Shown piece by piece: positions 59,141-64,000 of a stretch of DNA of 64,000 nt. How positions within the stretch are numbered: position 1 is the stretch's first letter; each line of letters starts with the position of its first letter. Under the pieces are notes generated by a model. It was not told the DNA's origin and made no database searches. It was given only the letters and a program-made list of their open reading frames with translations. This DNA comes from Euonymus europaeus (lineage: Eukaryota; Streptophyta; Magnoliopsida; Celastrales; Celastraceae), in the NCBI GenBank assembly GCA_963580455.1, contig OY756966.1:19471001-19535000 (forward strand). Direction: 5' to 3'. The position numbers and the translations under genes are program-made.

Positions 59141-60811
59141 TTATGTTTTCTTCCCCGTTTCTATCTTCTCCTTCTGTTTGACCAACCAATCATCACTTAA
59201 TTGTTTCTCTTTAATTCTATTCATCAATGTTGGTTGCATTCTCATCACTGCTAAACCGCTTACCTGCCCTTTTGGAATTATCTCTATGCCCAACTTTTGT
59301 AAATCCCGTAGTATCATTGGTTGTACCATCTGCAAGTCTAGTGTCACCTTTCTGCTAAGCGCGTCTGCCACCACATTTGCCTTTCCAGGATGATAATTGA
59401 TTACACAATCATAATCCTTCACCAACTCCAACCATCGCCGTTGTCTCATATTCAACTCCTTCTGTGTAAATAAATATTTGAGACTTTTATGATCCGTGTA
59501 TATCTCACATTTCACCCCATATAAATAATGTCTCCATATTTTCAACGCAAATACTACCGCAGCTAATTCCAGATCATGTGTGGGGTAATTCTTCTCATAA
59601 TCCTTCAATTGTCTCGATGCATAAGCGATTACCCTCCCATTCTGCATCAACACACAACCCAACCCATTCTTGGAGGCATCACTATAAACCACAAATCCAT
59701 TTTTTCCATCTGGCACTGTCAATACAGGAGCAGTTACTAACCTCTCCTTTAACTCCCGGAAACTCTCTTCACATCTCTCGTCCCACATGAATCTAGTGTT
59801 CTTCTCCGTTAAAGCTGTTAGGGGTGTTGCTAATTTAGCAAAGTTCTTTATGAACCTTCTGTAGTAACTCGCTATCCCCAAGAAACTTCGAACTTCAGTG
59901 ACATTCCTTGGCGTCGGCCAATCTACCACTGCTTCTATCTTACTGGGGTCCACCAGTATTCCTTCTTCCGACACTACATGCCCCAAAAACTCTACCTGCC
60001 TCATCCAAAAATCACATTTCTTGAGCTTCGCGTAGAGTAGATTGTCTTTTAGTACTTGCAAGGTAATCCACAAGTGTTCTTCATGCTCCTCCAAGTTCAG
60101 CGAGTAGCTTAGAATGTCATCAATAAAGACAATGATAAAGCGATCTATGTGTTCCTTGAATACTCTATTCATTAGGTCCATAAATGTTGATGGAGCATTT
60201 GTTAATCCGAATGGCATTACTAAAAACTCGTAGTGACCATAACGCGTTCTAAAAGCAGTTTTCTTTACATCATCTGTACTGACCCTCAGCTGGTGATATC
60301 CCGACTATAAATCAACTTTTGAAAAGACTGTAGCTCCTCGTAACTGGTCAAACAAGTCATCAATGTGTGGTAATGGATACTTGTTCTTGATTGTCACCTT
60401 ATTCAATTCCCTATAATCAATACAAAGTCTAAGAGACCCATCTTTCTTCTTCACAAATAACACCGGTGCTCCCCATGGTGAATAACTGGGTCGTATAAAC
60501 CGTTTCTCTAGTAATTCCTCCAATTGTACTTTCAGCTCTTTAAGTTATGCCGGCGCCATTCGATAAGGCGCCCTTGATATAGGAGTCGTGCCCGGCTCCG
60601 TTTCAATCTCAAAACTAATCTCCCTATCTGGTGGCAACGTTGTTAAATTATCTGGAAATACTTTCAAAAATTCTCTTACTACGATAATATCTTCGACTCC
60701 TGTTACTGGTTCCTTCCTAGTTACCACTACACTTTCCAAATAACTAATGCACCCCCCTTTCACAAGTTTTCTAGCTTCCATAGTTGAAATTATCGGAATA
60801 TGCTTTGCCTA
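59141..60811 (-). pseudogene. Chromovirus reverse transcriptase and RNase H
   Basis: One minus-strand frame with stops at 60545-60547, 60305-60307 and 59141-59143. It holds the linker (ISRAPYRMAPA), reverse transcriptase ([57 protein letters not shown], catalytic VFIDDIL near 60115) and the thumb ([25 protein letters not shown]). RNase H follows ([58 protein letters not shown]). Catalytic Asp residues appear present. In intact elements it makes cDNA from the element RNA. Confidence 0.92.
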
Positions 60812-61354
60812 TTCATCAGTTTTAAATTCTAGCAATTCTCCTGTTGCAGACTTTACAGTTACTTTTTTGTTCTTGCAATCAATGGTGGCACCATATTTTG
60901 CAAGCCAATCCATCCCCAATATCACCTCGAATTCCTTCAGACTCAAAACCACCAACTCCGCAATTAAAGTTTTATTCTCTATTTGAATAGGGCATTCTTG
61001 AACTATTTGATTGGACTCCATTACATCACCAGTGGGTAAGGTGACTAAATACCCTACGTCTATGCTTTCTGGTATCACACCTAGTTTCTTAACTAATGTA
61101 CGTGCTATGAATGAATGCGTAGCACCAGAATCAATCAATGTATATGCGACAAGTCCATGGATAGAGGTATTACCACTTATTGCTGTCGCATCCTCTTGAG
61201 TCGTCTGCTCCTGGGTCATTGCAAAAACACTAGCTGGCACTTTCTTCTGGTCCGATGATCGGTTTGGAAACTTTCGAGTAGCACGTGCTAGACCTCTCCA
61301 AGCATTCTCCAGTGTGCGCTTTATTGCATTTGGGACACAAAGGTCTGCCTTCAA
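60809..61354 (-). pseudogene. Chromovirus protease region
   Basis: Same frame as the reverse transcriptase. It carries the aspartic protease motif TLIDSGATHSFI (near 61110-61145) and a typical downstream VILGMDWLAKYGATIDC segment. It ends in a stop at 60809-60811. Its first part overlaps the gag frame around the zinc knuckle, where a frameshift separates gag from pol. Confidence 0.88.
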
Positions 61355-62297
61355 TTTTGGACCTCGCTGTATTGTTGGTTGCTGTTCCAGTCACTGTTTT
61401 TGGCTTTTTGTTCCTCCCTTGGGTAGTGTTTCGCTCTGGGGTATTCCATGGCCTAGTTGTCTTGTTGGAGGTTCCCATCCTGACATTTTGTCTTTGCCTC
61501 TGAATATCCTTTACGATGTCTTTTTGGTCCTCTTCAGCCATCATTGCCTTGTCCACCATATCCTCGTATGCTATTGTTGTAGACATCCTCACCATACTTC
61601 TAATTCTGGGGTTCAGTGCCCTCAAAAAATGATCCTTCTTCAGCTTAGAGCTCTCTGCGAGAAATGGGACTAACCTGCACTCTTGTTCAAATTTCTGAAC
61701 TAGCTCCACCACTGTCATGCCTCCCTGCTTGAGTTCTAGAAACTCTTTGACCTTTCTATCTTTCACATCTTTGGGGAAATACTTAGTATCGAACGTCTCC
61801 TTAAATTTCTCCCATGTGATATTGGCTACATCCACGTCAAGCTTCGCCCCATCCCACCAGTCCCGGGCATTTAGAGTCATCATGAAGGTTACACACTGCA
61901 CCTTCTCCGTATACTCCAATCGCAAATGTTCAAATATGGTCTCATGTGCTCTGATCCATTCCTCTGCCACTAAGGGGTCTGCACCCCCTGAGAATTCCTT
62001 TGGATTGAGCTTCCGGAACCTTTCAATGACATCCATCCTCGGAGGAGGACGTTGCTGCACCTCGATTAGCCTCCGCATCTGTTCAGCATGTTGTTACTGC
62101 TGCTGCTGCATCATATCTAGCATGCGAGCTATCACTTCCGAATTTCCAAACCCATTGTCTCTCGGTGCTGCAATCCCTCCTTGTTCTTCATTCGTCACTC
62201 CACGTTCGTCACCAGTCCTTTCTTGTTCATCGTCGTTTCTCCTAACAAACCCGCTGCGATTCATGTTGTGTCCACATGCATTCCATGTAACATTCAT
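61230..62297 (-). pseudogene. Chromovirus gag
   Basis: Frame from ATG 62297 (or 62264), interrupted by a TAA at 62094-62096 after a Gln run. It contains a Retrotrans_gag core (FSGGADPLVAEEWIRAHETIFEHL, KVQCVTFMMTLNARDWWDG, FKETFDTKYFPKDVKDRKVKEFLELKQGGMTV, FLRALNPRIRSMV) and a degenerate CCHC knuckle (CPKCNKAHTGEC) followed by a frameshift. Gag forms the particle in intact elements. Confidence 0.9.
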
Positions 62298-62623
62298 TCA
62301 ATACATATGTGTTTGCTACCTCTTACACATCCACATTATACCATACTTTTAGCATTGAACGTCATATAACACAACTATTTACTCAGTTCATTTGTATTCG
62401 TACTAATTGCGCAACCAACAAAAATAAAATAATTCCCTAAAAATAGATAAATAAATAAAAATAGTAATAAATCCATGAGAAATTTTATTCAAAGATTAAA
62501 TTCCCAGTAGAAGTTATCAATAAAAAAATCCAACAACTCAATAATCAATCACTCCTCAATCTCCACTTTATTCTCTCCATAATAAAACCAATGATAACTC
62601 CCTACTTAACTCCCTTACTAATT

Positions 62624-62995
62624 TCATATGCCTAACACCACTACTTGTTGAGACTTCTGCTGATAGTAGGCCTTATACATGCACACTAGTGCATTAACCA
62701 GATCAATATTTCCTTGTGATTGCTTCTTAAGGCTTTTCCACATGAACTTCAGAATGATGCCCTCTCCTATGGTTAGTTTGATTAATAGTAGTCTCACTTT
62801 AGTCTCCGAAGGTGATATGTAGTCACCCTCAAGAGACGACAACACTCTTGCTAGGTATCCCACATAACGCTCAGTTGACCATAGTGGCTCCCTCTTCCAT
62901 TGGTGATACTTCTTTGGTCCCTGCTGCATGCACCTACCTCTCATTACTTTCCGTGTTTTCCTTATATTCTCCATCTCTACCTGAACCATACGCAA
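62624..62995 (-). CDS. Uncharacterised 123-codon ORF in the chromovirus leader
   Basis: An uninterrupted minus-strand ORF between the primer site (63289) and gag (62297), in the same direction as gag-pol. The product is basic at the N-terminus (MENIRKTRKVMRGRCMQQGP), then has KYHQWKREPLWSTERYVGYL, SLEGDYISPSETKVRLLLI and a C-terminal LVNALVCMYKAYYQQK stretch. Its amino-acid composition is protein-like rather than AT-repeat-derived. I do not recognise the family and propose no function. It stays open although gag-pol has accumulated several stops. Confidence 0.45.
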   Translation of the reverse strand: MRMVQVEMENIRKTRKVMRGRCMQQGPKKYHQWKREPLWSTERYVGYLARVLSSLEGDYISPSETKVRLLLIKLTIGEGIILKFMWKSLKKQSQGNIDLVNALVCMYKAYYQQKSQQVVVLGI

Positions 62996-63275
62996 TCGAT
63001 ACTACCATCAATTATCCCATCAAACCCTTTACTATATCTTAACAAGAACAATACATAAATCAGGAAACCAAAGGCATATAAATATATCTTATATATATTC
63101 TTGCGCACCTACATCCTGAAATAAAACATTATCATACTTATCAAGGAAGCAATTTACATCTTAGTATATTTACCTGTCGATGGTCGCGTCAATCCCCAGT
63201 GCTCATGTACTCTTACTTCCACCCAACCCCCCTACACTTATCCTTAATGTTTTACTCTATTGTGAAGGAGTCGTG

Positions 63276-63287
63276 CCTCTAATACCA
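63276..63287 (-). other. Chromovirus primer-binding site
   Basis: The complement reads TGGTATTAGAGG, one base different from the tRNA-iMet-type site TGGTATCAGAGG found in the LARD-like element and both copias. Confidence 0.8.
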
Positions 63288-63289
63288 AC

Positions 63290-64000
63290 TGTAACGCCCC
63301 AACCCATGGAGGTCAATTTATTACCTCCTACGAGTGGTGCTACTCCCCATACCATTAAATTATCATCTAATCTCAATTATTGATCTAATTAAAACCCTGA
63401 CAAATCACTGTAAATAAAGTAGTCTTTTAAATCATTAGGCACATAATATCCAATAATAATACGTCATCACGCACTTAAAACACCATCAAATAACTCCATA
63501 ATAATTACTCAACATCAAACTCGTGGTAAACCACTTATTATTAGGAACATAAACCCTAATCACCAAATACGACAATTAAATAATTTATTCGACTTACTAT
63601 TCCTCGAGCAAGCCACCTCTACATGAGCATCTTACTGAGGATCCGCGCCATCACCATCCACAGCAAATTCCACATATTCATCATCACTTGCGTCACGAAA
63701 CATAATGAGCCAAGGCCCAGCAAGTAACATTTTTATGCATGGATGCAAGTGAGCTTCTTTATTACAAAACCATAGTCAATTTAAACATATATTCAGTACA
63801 AGGGCCCCTAACTCTAGTAAACTGCTACAGAGCAACCGGTCGGGATTTTCTTTCAGTATCCTTCCTTAGGACATTTTCCTGTACTTGGACTTTATTCTTT
63901 TCCTTTCTTTACAATTCTGTAAGCCTTATCAGTAACCTTAACAGTACACCCTCTCTATAGCGTTATACTAGGTTTATTAAAACCTTTTCTCCATTACATA
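63290..64000 (-). repeat. Chromovirus 5' LTR, cut by the window end
   Basis: Matches the left LTR from its first base through at least 710 bases, with scattered substitutions and small indels. Confidence 0.92.

Larger units (their letters stand above)
54705..64000 (-). mobile_element. Tekay-like chromovirus (Ty3/gypsy), right LTR cut by the window end
   Basis: Left LTR 54705-56396 and right LTR from 63290 share the start TGTAACGCCCCAACCCATGG. The polypurine tract adjoins the left LTR (complement of CTCCCCCCG, about 56399-56407), and a tRNA-iMet-like primer site adjoins the right LTR (complement of CCTCTAATACCA, about 63276-63287), so the element lies on -. Gag, protease, reverse transcriptase, RNase H, integrase and chromodomain follow in order. 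The LTRs differ by a few per cent in the shared 700 bases, so it is older than copia-1. It inserted next to or into a LINE remnant. Confidence 0.92.

Noticed and set aside
61285..62369. Long + strand frames opposite gag (up to 211 codons)
   Set aside because: Antisense shadows of the gag reading frame without independent domain support.

Overview
The window is nuclear DNA of a flowering plant, most likely a eudicot with a large, AT-rich, transposon-filled genome. The evidence is an intron-containing F-box/FBD/LRR gene, a relic of a plant SMP/C2 (synaptotagmin-like) gene, Ty1/copia, Ty3/gypsy (Tekay-like chromovirus and Tat/Ogre-like) and CACTA elements, MITE-like fold-backs and long microsatellites. 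No bacterial, organellar, rRNA or tRNA gene and no CRISPR array is visible. The species cannot be named from the sequence.

Gene-bearing part (1-7,900). Base 1 lies in an LTR ending at 818, whose first 225 bases are an array of GTCAA motifs. A small fold-back element (1335-1747) follows. The only gene that looks intact is an F-box/FBD/LRR gene on + with three coding exons (2648-3574, 3669-3830, 3926-4189; about 450 aa) and a probable 5'UTR intron (2288-2646). Next come a broken SMP/C2 gene (5215-7254) and a second copy of the F-box 5' leader (7720-7929), cut at the start codon by a decayed copia element.

Transposon part (7,930-64,000). 7,930-15,080 holds decayed copia pieces, a gypsy LTR (10,418-12,541) and unclassified sequence. 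15,290-39,461 is a nested stack: a CACTA element on - (tnp2, DUF4218, DUF4216, Transposase_24) is split by copia-1 (16,877-22,213, nearly intact, three in-frame stops) and by copia-2 (about 22,470-36,196). Copia-2 is itself split by a non-autonomous gypsy-type element (23,530-31,138) with 2.2-2.3 kb LTRs and a non-coding core, and by a second CACTA fragment (about 32,535-35,010). At 39,462 an LTR cuts the CACTA tnp2 gene; it is followed by a putative antisense Transposase_28-type ORF (40,984-41,451) and a 3.2 kb Tat/Ogre-like LTR with a tRNA-Arg-type primer site (41,452-44,665).

45,000-54,700 holds minisatellites, a MITE, a chromovirus integrase end, another CACTA fragment, an LTR with an apparently perfect 0.44 kb duplication, a 1.4 kb fold-back element, a CACTA terminus and a LINE scrap. 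54,705-64,000 is a Tekay-like chromovirus on -, with both LTRs (the right one cut by the window end), broken gag-pol, a solo LTR in its integrase flanked by a perfect 5 bp target duplication, and an uninterrupted 123-codon ORF in its leader.

The host genes are not an operon. The elements relate by nesting, which gives a relative order of insertion. The autonomous-type chromovirus and the non-coding element share terminal signals, so an element like the former may have mobilised the latter. All homology statements come from recognising protein families by eye; no database search was run.
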